From CAZNPL01 sp964574815 (lineage in GTDB: Bacteria; Planctomycetota; Phycisphaerae; UBA1845), in contig CAZNPL010000036.1 in NCBI GenBank assembly GCA_964574815.1, positions 1-64,000 on the forward strand: a stretch of DNA of 64,000 nt, in the 5' to 3' direction. The translations under genes and the position numbers were made by a program. Below the pieces are notes generated by a model. The model was not told the DNA's origin. It saw only the letters and a program-made list of their open reading frames with translations, and searched no databases. Shown here in pieces: positions 54,593 through 63,369 of this stretch; the first letter of the stretch is position 1, and each line of letters opens with the position of its first letter.

Positions 54593-54906
54593 TCGACTGC
54601 TGTCTCCCCGCCCCGGGCGTAGCGCGGCGACACCGCCACGTAAGGCCGCCCCAGCATCTTCTTGATCAAAACGACCTCCCCCATGTCGTTCCCCTCGATC
54701 CGGTGCCCGATCCACTGCAATACGTAGCTCAACACCAGCAGCCCCACCGGCCGCCACCAAAGGTCCCAGCGCCATTGGACAAGCTGCCCCACCGCCAGCA
54801 CCAACGCTGCGACGAGCATCGGAATCCCCACCGCATGCAGCCACCGCGACGCCGGGTGCCGGTGACGCTCGAGCCAGTTGGCGATCACCGCTGACATCGG
54901 TCGCAT
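54589..54906 (-). CDS. Mpo1-like (DUF962) membrane protein
   Basis: 105 residues with two or three hydrophobic spans. The family signature NWLERHRHPASRWLHAVGIP, then a C-terminal VLQWIGHRIEGND, contains the His residues that in yeast Mpo1 bind iron for alpha-oxidation of 2-hydroxy fatty acids. All expected His (HRHP, LHAVG, GHRIEGN) are present. Start at 54906 or 54897. Overlaps the GNAT gene by 4 nt. Confidence 0.75.
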   Translation of the reverse strand: MRPMSAVIANWLERHRHPASRWLHAVGIPMLVAALVLAVGQLVQWRWDLWWRPVGLLVLSYVLQWIGHRIEGNDMGEVVLIKKMLGRPYVAVSPRYARGGETAVE

Positions 54907-55285
54907 CGTAGGCCCGGCGCCCGGCCCAGACAACCGACGCCACTTGCCCCAGTGCCATCTGTCAATTTGGCACCATAGCCCGCGCCTGACCAACCCTGCT
55001 GCCAAGCTGGCAGTTTGGCGCACGATTGACTCACCCGCGCACCACCCATAACATTCTGACCCTCAAGGACTTGTGGCCTTGCAGAAACGTCTGCCGGGTC
55101 TGGCGCTCAAGTTGCTCAATCGGCTCCGGGTGAGGGTCCGCCCAGGGAACGGGCTGCGTTCTCCCGGACGAACCCGAGACCCGATCCAGCCGCCCTGCTG
55201 CAGACGGACCAGCGGCGGCAGTGTAGGACCGAACCAACCGCGACGCGGTCAAGATTTCACACCGAGATTTAGGAGAGTACCTGGC
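54907..55285. other. Divergent region upstream of groEL1
   Basis: 379 bases. No CIRCE element (TTAGCACTC-N9-GAGTGCTAA) is present. A sigma54-like pair lies at 55101-55115. The groEL1 frame is open back to 55073 but without homology. Confidence 0.45.
55101..55115 (+). promoter_or_regulatory. Possible sigma54-type promoter for groEL1
   Basis: TGGCGC and TTGC are spaced exactly as in the -24/-12 consensus (TGGCACG-N4-TTGC), with A5 changed to G. It is 170 nt upstream of the start codon. Could be chance. Confidence 0.22.
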
Positions 55286-56920
55286 ATGGCGGTCAAACAA
55301 CTCGCCTTTCAAGAAGATGCCCGCGAGGCAATGTGGAACGGCGTGCAGAAGCTCGCCAACGCGGTCAAGGCCACGCTCGGACCGCGCGGCCGAACTGCGA
55401 TCATCGATAAGGGGTGGGGATCGCCCACCGTCACCAAGGACGGCGTCACAGTCGCCGAAGAGGTCGATCTCGAGAACAAGTACGAGAACATGGGGGCCCA
55501 ACTCGTCAAGGAGGCCGCCAGCAAGACCAGCAAGGTCGCCGGCGACGGGACCACCACCGCGACCGTCCTCGCACAGGAGATCATCCGACTAGGTATGAAG
55601 AACATCGCCGCCGGCGCCGACCCCAATGCCCTGAACCGAGGCATCGGCACCGCGGTTGAAAAGGTCGTCGCCGCTCTGCGCGAGCAGTCCAAACCGGTCA
55701 AGATCGACCGCCGTGACGAGATCATCAATGTCGCGGCCATCTCGGCCAACAACGACCGCAGCATCGGCGAGGTCCTCGCCGACTGCTTCGCCAAGGTCGG
55801 CAAGGACGGCGTCATCACCGTCGAAGAGGGCAAGACCGCCGACACCAACATCGAGGTCGTCGAAGGAATGCAGTTCGACCGCGGCTTCCTCTCGCCCCAC
55901 TTCGTCACCGACCAGGAAACGATGGAGTGCGTGCTTAACAAGGCTTTCGTCCTGATCCACGAGGAGAAGATCAGCAGCGTCAAGAAACTGATCCCGCTTC
56001 TCGAGAAGGTCTCCAAAGCCAAACGTCCGCTCCTCATCATCGCCGAAGACATTGACGGCGAGGCGCTCGCTACGCTCGTGGTCAACAAGATTCGCGGCAT
56101 CGTCGACGTCTGCGCCGTCAAGGCCCCGGGCTACGGCGACCGCCGAAAGGCCATGCTCCAGGACATCGCCGTCCTCACAGGCGGCAAGGCCATGATGAAG
56201 GACCTCGGCATCGACCTCGAAAGCGTCGCCATCGCCGACCTGGGCCAGTGCAAGAAAGTTCACGTGACATCGGACAATACGACGCTGGTCGAGGGAGCCG
56301 GCTCCACCGGCGAGATCCAGGGGCGCATCGCCCAGATTCGCAACGAGATCGAGGCCACCACCAGCGACTACGATCGCGAAAAACTCGAGGAGCGACTCGC
56401 CAAACTCGCCGGCGGCGTCGCGCAGGTCAACGTCGGTGCCTCCACCGAGACCGACATGAAGGAAAAGAAAGCCCGCATCGAGGACGCCCTGCACGCGACC
56501 CGAGCCGCCATCGAAGAGGGCATCGTCGCCGGCGGCGGCGTCGCCCTGCTGCGATGCAAGAGCGCTCTGGAAAACGTGCGCATCACCGGTGCCGACGAAA
56601 AGACCGGCGTGGCCATCGTCCGCAAGGCGCTCGAAGCTCCCATCCGAGCAATCGCCAGAAACGCCGGCTTTGAACCGGGTGTGGTGGTCAGCAAGGTCGA
56701 AGCCAAGTCCGGAGCCTTCGGGTTCAATGCCGCCACACTCCAGTACGGCGACCTCGTCAAGGACGGTGTGATCGATCCGACCAAGGTCGTCCGCTCCGCC
56801 CTGGAGAACGGCAGTAGCGTCGCCCGCATAGTCCTCAGCACCGACTGCATCGTCACGGAGAAACCCAAGGAGGACGACGACGAGGGTATGCCGCCGGGCG
56901 AAGACATGGACATGATGTAA
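55286..56920 (+). CDS. groEL: Chaperonin GroEL, copy 1
   Basis: 544 residues. Full-length Hsp60: the ATP-site GDGTTTATVLA with D87, and EDALHATRAAIEEGIVAGGG with the catalytic Asp of the second half. The C-terminus (DDDEGMPPGEDMDMM) has a short Met/Gly-rich end of GGM type. AGGAGAG lies ~8 nt before the ATG (MAVKQLAF). It is followed by groES and then a second groEL. N-terminal and hydrophobic helix residues differ from copy 2 (for example ATLGPRGRTAIIDKGWGSPT against VTLGPVGQNVLLHKSFGAPR), so the copies are anciently diverged and not a recent duplication. Confidence 0.95.
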   Translation: MAVKQLAFQEDAREAMWNGVQKLANAVKATLGPRGRTAIIDKGWGSPTVTKDGVTVAEEVDLENKYENMGAQLVKEAASKTSKVAGDGTTTATVLAQEIIRLGMKNIAAGADPNALNRGIGTAVEKVVAALREQSKPVKIDRRDEIINVAAISANNDRSIGEVLADCFAKVGKDGVITVEEGKTADTNIEVVEGMQFDRGFLSPHFVTDQETMECVLNKAFVLIHEEKISSVKKLIPLLEKVSKAKRPLLIIAEDIDGEALATLVVNKIRGIVDVCAVKAPGYGDRRKAMLQDIAVLTGGKAMMKDLGIDLESVAIADLGQCKKVHVTSDNTTLVEGAGSTGEIQGRIAQIRNEIEATTSDYDREKLEERLAKLAGGVAQVNVGASTETDMKEKKARIEDALHATRAAIEEGIVAGGGVALLRCKSALENVRITGADEKTGVAIVRKALEAPIRAIARNAGFEPGVVVSKVEAKSGAFGFNAATLQYGDLVKDGVIDPTKVVRSALENGSSVARIVLSTDCIVTEKPKEDDDEGMPPGEDMDMM

Positions 56921-57019
56921 CAGGAATTCGCGGCCGCGTACCGGCGACCGGTGAATCGCCCGCGGCTTCCGTCAGAAAACATAAGAGAAAACCGCAACAA
57001 GCGAGGGAGGCAATAAACC

Positions 57020-57361
57020 ATGGCAACCGCCACCGCAACCAAGGGCAAAGGTAAAGGGCAGGGCAAATCAAAAGTCAACTTCCGACCGCTCGACGACCGA
57101 CTGCTGGTCGAACCCGCTGAAGCCGAAGAGAAGACCGCGGGCGGAATCATCCTGCCCGACACCGCCAAAGAGAAACCGCAACGCGGCACCGTCATCGCCG
57201 TCGGACCCGGCAAACTGCTCGACTCCGGCGCTCGCGGCGAGATGAGCGTCAAAATCGGCGATGAGGTTTTCTACGGCAAGTATTCCGGCACCGAGATTGA
57301 GTTCGACGGCGACACCTACGTCGTCATTCGAGAGAATGACCTGCTGGCCATCGTCGACTGA
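57020..57361 (+). CDS. groES: Co-chaperonin GroES with Lys/Gly-rich N-terminal extension
   Basis: 113 residues against the usual 95-100. The core has FRPLDDRLLVEPAEAEEKTAGGIILPDTAKEKP including the mobile loop, VGPGKLLDSG and YSGTEIEFDGDTYVVIRENDLLAIVD. It is preceded by ~18 extra residues (MATATATKGKGKGQGKSK), basic and likely flexible. Caps the GroEL ring. Lies 99 nt after groEL1 and 20 nt before groEL2, so the three form one unit. Confidence 0.95.
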   Translation: MATATATKGKGKGQGKSKVNFRPLDDRLLVEPAEAEEKTAGGIILPDTAKEKPQRGTVIAVGPGKLLDSGARGEMSVKIGDEVFYGKYSGTEIEFDGDTYVVIRENDLLAIVD

Positions 57362-57381
57362 TTCGCAACCAGGAGCCCACA

Positions 57382-58992
57382 ATGTCAAAACAGATGCTTT
57401 TCGGAAACGACGCCCAACAGGGCATTCTGGAGGGAATCACGAAGCTCGCCCGGGCCGTCAAGGTGACGCTCGGCCCTGTCGGCCAGAATGTCCTGCTCCA
57501 TAAATCCTTCGGCGCCCCGAGGGTCACCAAGGACGGCGTCACCGTCGCAAAGGAAATCGAGCTGCCCGACCCCTTCGAGAACATGGGCGCCAAGATGATT
57601 AACGAGGTCGCCTCCAAGACCAGCGACAAGGTCGGAGACGGCACCACCACCGCTACTGTCCTCGCCGAGGGAATCTATCGCGAGGGCCTCAAGCTGATCG
57701 CCTCCGGCGCCAACCCGATGGCCGTCCGGCGGGGCATCGAGATGGCCGTCGATGCCGCCGTCAAGGCCATCAAGGAACAGTCCGTCAAGGTCCGCGACAA
57801 CGACGACCTCACCAACATTGCCACTATCAGCGCCAACGGCGACGCGGCAGTCGGCAAGCTGCTGACCTCGGCGCTGACGGCCGTCGGGGACGACGGCGTG
57901 GTCGAGATCGAAGAGGGCAAGAGCCTCGAAAACGAAAAAGAAGTCGTCGACGGGATGCAGTTCGACAAGGGCTATATCTCACCCTATTTCATGACCGACC
58001 CCGGCTCGCTCGAGTGCGTCCTCGAAGACGCCTACGTTCTCATCCACGAGAAGAAGATCTCGAATCTGCGCGACTTCGTTCCGCTGCTCGAAAACCTCGT
58101 CTCCTCGTCAAAGCCGTTCCTCGTCATCGCCGAGGACGTCGAGGGTGAGGCGCTGGCCGCCCTGGTGGTCAACAAACTCCGCGGTGTGCTGAACTGCGCC
58201 GCAGTCAAAGCCCCCGGATTCGGCGAGCGCCGCAAGGCCATGCTCCAGGACATCGCCATCCTCACCGGCGGGAAGGTCATCAGCGAGGACCTCGGCGTCA
58301 AGCTCGAGAACGTCACGCTGTCCGACATGGGCCAGGCCCGCAAGATCGTCATCGGCAAGGACACCACCACGATCATCCAGGGCGCTGGCAAGAAGAACGA
58401 GGTTAAGGCACGCTGCGACCAGATCCGCAACCAGATCGAAGCCACCACCAGCGACTACGATCGCGAGAAGCTCCAGGAGCGCCTGGCCAGACTCACCGGC
58501 GGCGTCGCCATCATTCGCGTCGGTGGCCAGACCGAGATTGACGCCAAGGAACGTAAGGACCTTGTCGACGACGCCTTCCACGCGACCAAAGCCGCGAAGG
58601 AAGAGGGCATCGTCGCCGGCGGCGGCGTCGCGCTGCTTCGCGCAATCCCGGCCGTCGAAAAAGCCCGAAACAACGCCCGCGGCGACGAGAAGATCGGCAT
58701 CGACATCATCATAAAGGCCCTGCGTCTGCCCACCCGGCAGATCTGCATCAATGCCGGCTTCGAAGGCGATGTCATCGTCGAGCAGATTTTGGAGAAGTCC
58801 GGACGCGCGGGCTTCGACGCCGGAAAGGGCGAGATCGTCGATATGTTCAAGGCCGGGATCATCGACCCCGCCAAGGTCGTTCGGACAGCGTTGGAAAGCG
58901 CGGCCAGCGTCGCCGGTCTGCTGTTGACCACCGACGTCATGCTGACCGATCTGAAGGATAAAAAGAAAGCGTCCGTCCACGCGGTCCACTAA
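57382..58992 (+). CDS. groEL: Chaperonin GroEL, copy 2
   Basis: 536 residues. KQMLFGNDAQQGILEGITKL at the start, ATP loop GDGTTTATVLAEG with its Asp at residue 86, and DDAFHATKAAKEEGIVAGGG with the second catalytic Asp. The C-terminus (DLKDKKKASVHAVH) lacks the GGM repeats of typical GroEL and of copy 1's Met-rich end, which may change the cavity. A Rho-independent-type terminator follows immediately. Probably the copy paired with groES, given the 20-nt spacing. Confidence 0.95.
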   Translation: MSKQMLFGNDAQQGILEGITKLARAVKVTLGPVGQNVLLHKSFGAPRVTKDGVTVAKEIELPDPFENMGAKMINEVASKTSDKVGDGTTTATVLAEGIYREGLKLIASGANPMAVRRGIEMAVDAAVKAIKEQSVKVRDNDDLTNIATISANGDAAVGKLLTSALTAVGDDGVVEIEEGKSLENEKEVVDGMQFDKGYISPYFMTDPGSLECVLEDAYVLIHEKKISNLRDFVPLLENLVSSSKPFLVIAEDVEGEALAALVVNKLRGVLNCAAVKAPGFGERRKAMLQDIAILTGGKVISEDLGVKLENVTLSDMGQARKIVIGKDTTTIIQGAGKKNEVKARCDQIRNQIEATTSDYDREKLQERLARLTGGVAIIRVGGQTEIDAKERKDLVDDAFHATKAAKEEGIVAGGGVALLRAIPAVEKARNNARGDEKIGIDIIIKALRLPTRQICINAGFEGDVIVEQILEKSGRAGFDAGKGEIVDMFKAGIIDPAKVVRTALESAASVAGLLLTTDVMLTDLKDKKKASVHAVH

Positions 58993-59019
58993 TGACCGTT
59001 CAAACGAAAACTACGCAGC

Positions 59020-59053
59020 AAGGGCGGACACGACCGGTCCGCCTTTTCGTTTG
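59020..59053 (+). terminator. Rho-independent-type terminator after groEL2
   Basis: GGCGGAC (59023-59029) pairs with GTCCGCC (59037-59043) around a 7-nt loop, extended by A/T and G-U pairs, and is followed by TTTTCGTTT. It separates the groEL unit from dnaJ. Confidence 0.7.
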
Positions 59054-59099
59054 TCGGTGGCGGCCGCGGGGAAACGCCTGAGTCCTTGATGCGACGACA

Positions 59100-60227
59100 A
59101 TGATGGCGACTCAAAAGCGCGACTACTACGAGGTGCTCGGCGTGGCCACCAGCGCCGGTTCCGACGAGATCAAGCGCGCCTTTCGCAAGCTCGCCATGAA
59201 GTATCACCCCGACCGCAATCAAGGCGACGCCGACGCCGAGATCAGGTTCAAAGAGGCCTCTGAGGCTTACGAAGTCCTTTCCGATTCGGCCAAGCGACAG
59301 CGCTACGACCAGTTCGGCCACGCGGGCGTCTCAGGCGCCGGCGTGCACGACTTCTCCCACATGAACGTCGAGGACATCTTCTCGATGTTCGGGTTCGGCG
59401 ACCTCTTCGGCGGCGGCAGACGGCGCGCCCGCGGCGCGGACCTCCAGACGACCGTCGAAATCTCGCTCAACGAGGTCGCCACTGGCACCAAAAGAGCCAT
59501 CACCTTCCAGCGCAGCGACCTCTGCGACACCTGCGGCGGAAGCGGCGCCGCCCCCGGTACCAAGACGCGAACATGCTCCACCTGCGGAGGCTATGGTCAG
59601 GTCGAGCAGGCCGGCGGCCTCGGCGCACTCTTCGGCCGCGTCATCACCACCTGCCCCTCGTGCCGCGGCCGAGGACAGACCATTGTCACCCCCTGCTCCA
59701 CATGCCGCGGCTCAGGCCGAACCGCACGCGAACGAACCGTCGAGATCAACATCCCGCCGGGCATCCTCGACGGACAGGCCGTACGCATCCGCGGCGAGGG
59801 CGAACTCGGCGAGGACGGACGCATGCGCGGCGACCTCCACTGTTACGTCGGCGTCAAACCTCATCCGTTCCTCGAACGCGAGGGCAACAACCTGCTCTGC
59901 CGCATGCCCATCACCTTCACCCAGGCCGCTCTCGGCGCCACGATCGAGGCCCCCACGCTCAACGGAAAGGCCGACGTCAAAATCCCGCGAGGCACGAAGA
60001 GCGGGCGGGTCTTCCGGCTTGCCGGGCAGGGCCTGCCCGACCTCCGCTCCGGTCGCCGCGGCGACCTCTTCGTGCAGACAAACGTTGAAATACCGACCAA
60101 GCTATCCAAGAAACAGGAAGAGCTGTTACGCGAATACGCCAAGACCGAAGGCAGCACCATCGCGCCCGAGTCCAAACGATTCTTTGACCGACTCATCAAG
60201 TATTTCGCCGGTGAGGACATCGCATAG
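59100..60227 (+). CDS. dnaJ: Chaperone DnaJ (Hsp40)
   Basis: 375 residues, type I J-protein. J-domain with HPD at 36-38, a Gly/Phe-rich stretch (FSMFGFGDLFGGG), four CxxCxGxG zinc motifs starting CDTCGGSG (142-149), then CSTCGGYG, CPSCRGRG and CSTCRGSG, and the two-part C-terminal substrate-binding domain. Stimulates DnaK ATPase; dnaK is not in the window. Two ATG codons in tandem (59100, 59103) and a weak binding site leave a one-residue doubt on the start. grpE follows after 27 nt. Confidence 0.95.
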   Translation: MMATQKRDYYEVLGVATSAGSDEIKRAFRKLAMKYHPDRNQGDADAEIRFKEASEAYEVLSDSAKRQRYDQFGHAGVSGAGVHDFSHMNVEDIFSMFGFGDLFGGGRRRARGADLQTTVEISLNEVATGTKRAITFQRSDLCDTCGGSGAAPGTKTRTCSTCGGYGQVEQAGGLGALFGRVITTCPSCRGRGQTIVTPCSTCRGSGRTARERTVEINIPPGILDGQAVRIRGEGELGEDGRMRGDLHCYVGVKPHPFLEREGNNLLCRMPITFTQAALGATIEAPTLNGKADVKIPRGTKSGRVFRLAGQGLPDLRSGRRGDLFVQTNVEIPTKLSKKQEELLREYAKTEGSTIAPESKRFFDRLIKYFAGEDIA

Positions 60228-60254
60228 CGCATGGCTGCAGCCCGATGAACAACG

Positions 60255-60857
60255 ATGAGTAAACGAAAGAAAAAGAAAATCGTCATAAGGAACGACGAAC
60301 AGGATCGGCAGCACCCCGACGTTCCTGAAGCCGACGGCCCGAACCCGCAGGAAACGGCGGAGAGCGCCGAACCCGCTCGCACCGAAGAACCGTCCGAAGT
60401 CGAGCAGCTCCGGCAGCGCGTCGCCGAACTCGAAGAGCAACTGCTCCGCGCCAGAGCCGAACAGCAGAACATCCGCAAACGCGCCGCCAACGAACTCTCC
60501 GAATCCGTCCGCTTCGCCAACGCAGCGTTCGCCAAGTCGCTCCTCGCCATGGTCGACGATTTCGACCGCACCCTCGAGCAGAGCCACACGGCCGACGCCG
60601 CCACCGTTCTTGAAGGCGTGCGCCTGATCTACGATAATCTCATGAAAGTCCTGAACGACCACAACGTCGAGACCATCGACGCCCTCGGACGCCCCTTTGA
60701 TCCCAGGTTCCACGAGGCCATGATGCAGCAGCCTGCCGGCGACAAGGAACCCGGCACGGTCCTCGAAGTTCTCCAGAAGGGGTTCAAGCTCGGCGACCGC
60801 GTGCTGCGGCCCGCGAAGGTCATCGTCGCCGCCAGGACCGAAGACGCGATGGCATAG
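60255..60857 (+). CDS. grpE: Nucleotide exchange factor GrpE
   Basis: 200 residues. A basic start (MSKRKKKKIVI) and a disordered acidic stretch (residues 13-46) lead to the long coiled coil (VEQLRQRVAELEEQLLRARA) and the beta domain with DALGRPFDPRFHEAMMQQPAG and GFKLGDRVLRPAKVIVA, the GrpE signature. Releases ADP from DnaK. Between dnaJ and fmdB on the same strand; fmdB starts 9 nt after its stop. Confidence 0.93.
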   Translation: MSKRKKKKIVIRNDEQDRQHPDVPEADGPNPQETAESAEPARTEEPSEVEQLRQRVAELEEQLLRARAEQQNIRKRAANELSESVRFANAAFAKSLLAMVDDFDRTLEQSHTADAATVLEGVRLIYDNLMKVLNDHNVETIDALGRPFDPRFHEAMMQQPAGDKEPGTVLEVLQKGFKLGDRVLRPAKVIVAARTEDAMA

Positions 60858-60866
60858 GAGGGTGTC

Positions 60867-61244
60867 ATGCCCACGTACGAATACGAGTGCACCCGTTGCG
60901 GACGAACGTTCGAAGTCTTTCAGTCGATCAGCGCCAAGCCCCTGCGCCGCATCAAGACCGACTGCCGGCAATGCAAGAACAACGCCCCCGTCAAGCGACT
61001 GATCGGCACCGGAGCGGCCCTGCTCTTTCGCGGCGAAGGCTTCTACGAAACCGATTACCGCTCTGACTCCTACAAGAAGGCCGCCAAGGCCGAAAAGGAA
61101 GCATCCAGCGGAGACAAGGACACCGCCAAGAAGACCAAGGACGGCAAGGATTCCAAGGACAAGTCGTCCAAGGCATCCGGGTCCAAGGGCGGCCCGAAAC
61201 CCCCGAAGCCCGACGGTGGTGGCTCCACCACCAAGGCCGCTTGA
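60867..61244 (+). CDS. FmdB-family zinc ribbon protein
   Basis: 125 residues. Zinc ribbon with paired cysteines C8, C11, C33 and C36 (YECTRCGRTFEVFQSI and DCRQCKN) and VKRLIGTGAALLFRGEGFYETDYRS, the usual FmdB core. A Lys/Gly/Ser-rich low-complexity tail (KDTAKKTKDGKDSKDKSSKA) fills the last ~50 residues. Family function unresolved; the name derives from a regulator of formamidase genes. 9 nt after grpE, so part of the same operon. Confidence 0.88.
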   Translation: MPTYEYECTRCGRTFEVFQSISAKPLRRIKTDCRQCKNNAPVKRLIGTGAALLFRGEGFYETDYRSDSYKKAAKAEKEASSGDKDTAKKTKDGKDSKDKSSKASGSKGGPKPPKPDGGGSTTKAA

Positions 61245-61267
61245 GTCCCCAACCAGCGCAATCCGGC

Positions 61268-61483
61268 ATGTACGTTCTGCGTTGCCCGACGTGCGGGGCC
61301 GTTCGACACGTCGATCATCCTCAAGACGCACCACATCGGCCCTTCTGCAGCAGACGATGCCGGCTTATCGATCTGGGCAAGTGGTTCGACGAGGAGTTCC
61401 GCGTCAGTACGCCGCTTGAAGAAGCGGATGAGTCCGATGAAACCGGCGAAGACGAGCACGCCGGTGACAGCGACGAGTCATAA
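61268..61483 (+). CDS. yacG: YacG-family zinc-finger DNA gyrase inhibitor
   Basis: 71 residues. MYVLRCPTCG and RPFCSRRCRLIDLGKWF give the four zinc cysteines (C6, C9, C27, C31) and the diagnostic RLIDLGKW motif. YacG binds GyrB and lowers gyrase activity in E. coli. The tail is acidic. The ATG at 61268 fits the family's length; a TTG at 61241 that overlaps the fmdB stop would add nine residues and is a real alternative because it couples translation. Confidence 0.85.
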   Translation: MYVLRCPTCGAVRHVDHPQDAPHRPFCSRRCRLIDLGKWFDEEFRVSTPLEEADESDETGEDEHAGDSDES

Positions 61484-61795
61484 CATCCTTCGTCCGATGC
61501 CTTCACATTCCGCCGCCGCCACGTTCCGGCCGAAATCCATCCCTAAAATCCACTTGACCAACGACCATTGACCTGTCATTTTCACCTCCGTTTCGCCCCG
61601 ATACGGCGTTGTGGACCGCCGGGCGGAAAGTATAATGACAGCTAGGTCGGCTCGTGTGGCGCGTGGCGGGTCGGCTCACCGCGCTCGGGCAAGCAATCTG
61701 AAAGTGCGAGATCGTGGCCGCGATGCCCCTCGCACGTGAACCCGTTCCCAGGGTGCGGGCTTTATCATGCACGTCCGGGTTAAAAGGAGATCTCG
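61484..61795. other. Intergenic region
   Basis: 312 bases, AT-richer than average, containing the promoter at 61609-61636. No coding frame or RNA gene seen. Confidence 0.45.
61609..61636 (+). promoter_or_regulatory. Putative sigma70-type promoter
   Basis: TTGTGG (61609-61614), a 16-nt spacer and a perfect TATAAT (61631-61636), 160 nt before the membrane protein gene. Confidence 0.5.
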
Positions 61796-63271
61796 ATGAG
61801 TGTGCAACCCGAACAATCGAGACCGCTGGACTGGATGGACGGTTCAGGCCTTCGCCATCTCCTCCGCACGTTCAAGATCGCCATCCATCCCAGCAAACTC
61901 GTCCTGGCACTGTGTGCCCTGCTGCTGACCTTCCTCTGGGGCATCCTGCTAGACTGGATCTGGACCTCGACGGGCAACGGCGTCCACGAAAAAGCCATTC
62001 CCCGCTACATCGCAGGAATCGAGACGGAGGTCGACGAAGAGCAGCTCACCGAGGGGGTCTTCGACGTCTTCGCCGACTTCCAGTTGGGATGCATCCGCGA
62101 CGCCATCGAATCCGTCCGCCACGGCCGGATCATCGGCGCCGTCAAGCCCGGCGCCGCCATGGCCGTTTCTTTCGATCCAACCACCCGATTCCCCATGCGC
62201 GGCGCCTTCGCAAACCTCGTGCTCATGGGACGAGGTTTCATCTGGCTCACCACCCAGCACGTGTTCTACGCCATCCTCTTTTTGGTCGTGGCGCTGCTTA
62301 TCTGGGGATTCCTCGGCGGCGCCATCTGCCGGCTGGCCGCCCTGCAGTTCGGCCGAGACGAGGCCCCAACCGTCGGCCAGGTCTTTCAATTTACGAAAGG
62401 GAAACTGCTCGGCGGGTTCTTCATGGCCCCCATCGTGCCCCTGCTCATCTGCTTCGGCGTCGGGCTGGCCCTGTTCATCGGCGGACTCGTTCTCCGAATC
62501 CCCTACGTCGGCGACGTCATCGTCGCCCTGACGTTTTTCCTCGCCCTCTTTGGCGGCTTCGTGATCGCGCTGGTCGCCGTGGGAACCGTCGCCGCCGGAA
62601 GCCTCTTCATGCCCACCGTCGCCGTCGAGGGCTCCGACTGCTTCGACGCCATTTCGCGAAGCTTCAGCTATTTCTTCGGACGCCCCTTGCGCCTCATCTG
62701 GTACGCCCTTATCGCCGTCGTCTATGGCAGCCTCTCCTGGCTCATCATCAAATTCGTCATCTGGCTCACGCTGGCCTCGACGCACCTGTTCGTTAATTTC
62801 GGCAGCGGCGAGAAGCTGGAAGCGTTCTGGGACGCGCCGACCATGGATGCCCTCCATAGCTTCATCACCGAGACCGAAGGAAACTGGCAGTTGGTCTGGG
62901 GTGTCATCCTGGGCCTGTGGATTCTCCCGCTGCGCGTCCTGCCCTGGGCGTTTCTGGCCTCCTTTTACCTGAGCGGCAGCACCATCGCCTATTTCCTCCT
63001 GCGCCGCGACGTCGACGAGACCGATCTCGGCGAGGTGTACGTCGAAGAGGAGGAGCCGATTGGGCCGCCCCCGGCGGAATCCACCGAGGAGTCGAAGCCG
63101 GCCGAGTCAACTGGATCGGCGCCGGCAACCGAAGAGGAAGCGACCGGAGAGCAACCGACCGACGAAGCCGGTGAGTCCGAGACCGAGGAGACGGAGAAGT
63201 CCGCCGACGAGGAGGAGGAATCCGACGAGTCGCCGCCCGAGACCGACAAGGACCGCCGCGACGGCGAATGA
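61796..63271 (+). CDS. Polytopic membrane protein with acidic C-terminal tail
   Basis: 491 residues. About seven hydrophobic spans (first LVLALCALLLTFLWGILLDW), with a ~130-residue first loop and a conserved-looking stretch FRSFSYFFGRP-like (DAISRSFSYFFGRPLRLIWY) that recurs in planctomycete membrane proteins of unknown role. The final ~90 residues are Glu/Ser/Pro-rich and disordered (EEEEPIGPPPAESTEESKPA...). AAGGAG lies 7 nt before the ATG. No enzymatic motif. A glycosyltransferase gene follows after 98 nt. Confidence 0.75.
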   Translation: MSVQPEQSRPLDWMDGSGLRHLLRTFKIAIHPSKLVLALCALLLTFLWGILLDWIWTSTGNGVHEKAIPRYIAGIETEVDEEQLTEGVFDVFADFQLGCIRDAIESVRHGRIIGAVKPGAAMAVSFDPTTRFPMRGAFANLVLMGRGFIWLTTQHVFYAILFLVVALLIWGFLGGAICRLAALQFGRDEAPTVGQVFQFTKGKLLGGFFMAPIVPLLICFGVGLALFIGGLVLRIPYVGDVIVALTFFLALFGGFVIALVAVGTVAAGSLFMPTVAVEGSDCFDAISRSFSYFFGRPLRLIWYALIAVVYGSLSWLIIKFVIWLTLASTHLFVNFGSGEKLEAFWDAPTMDALHSFITETEGNWQLVWGVILGLWILPLRVLPWAFLASFYLSGSTIAYFLLRRDVDETDLGEVYVEEEEPIGPPPAESTEESKPAESTGSAPATEEEATGEQPTDEAGESETEETEKSADEEEESDESPPETDKDRRDGE

Positions 63272-63369
63272 CCTGCGAGCACACCGGTGAATCAACGCGC
63301 CCGTACCTCGGCTCGCCCTGATCGCGCCGCAACGATGATGCCCACTCGAACCGTCAGGCGAGCCGACGC

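Noticed and set aside
54907..55285. Search for a CIRCE/HrcA operator upstream of groEL1
   Set aside because: No TTAGCACTC/GAGTGCTAA pair is present; the TTGGCACC and TTGGCGCA stretches do not form an inverted repeat.
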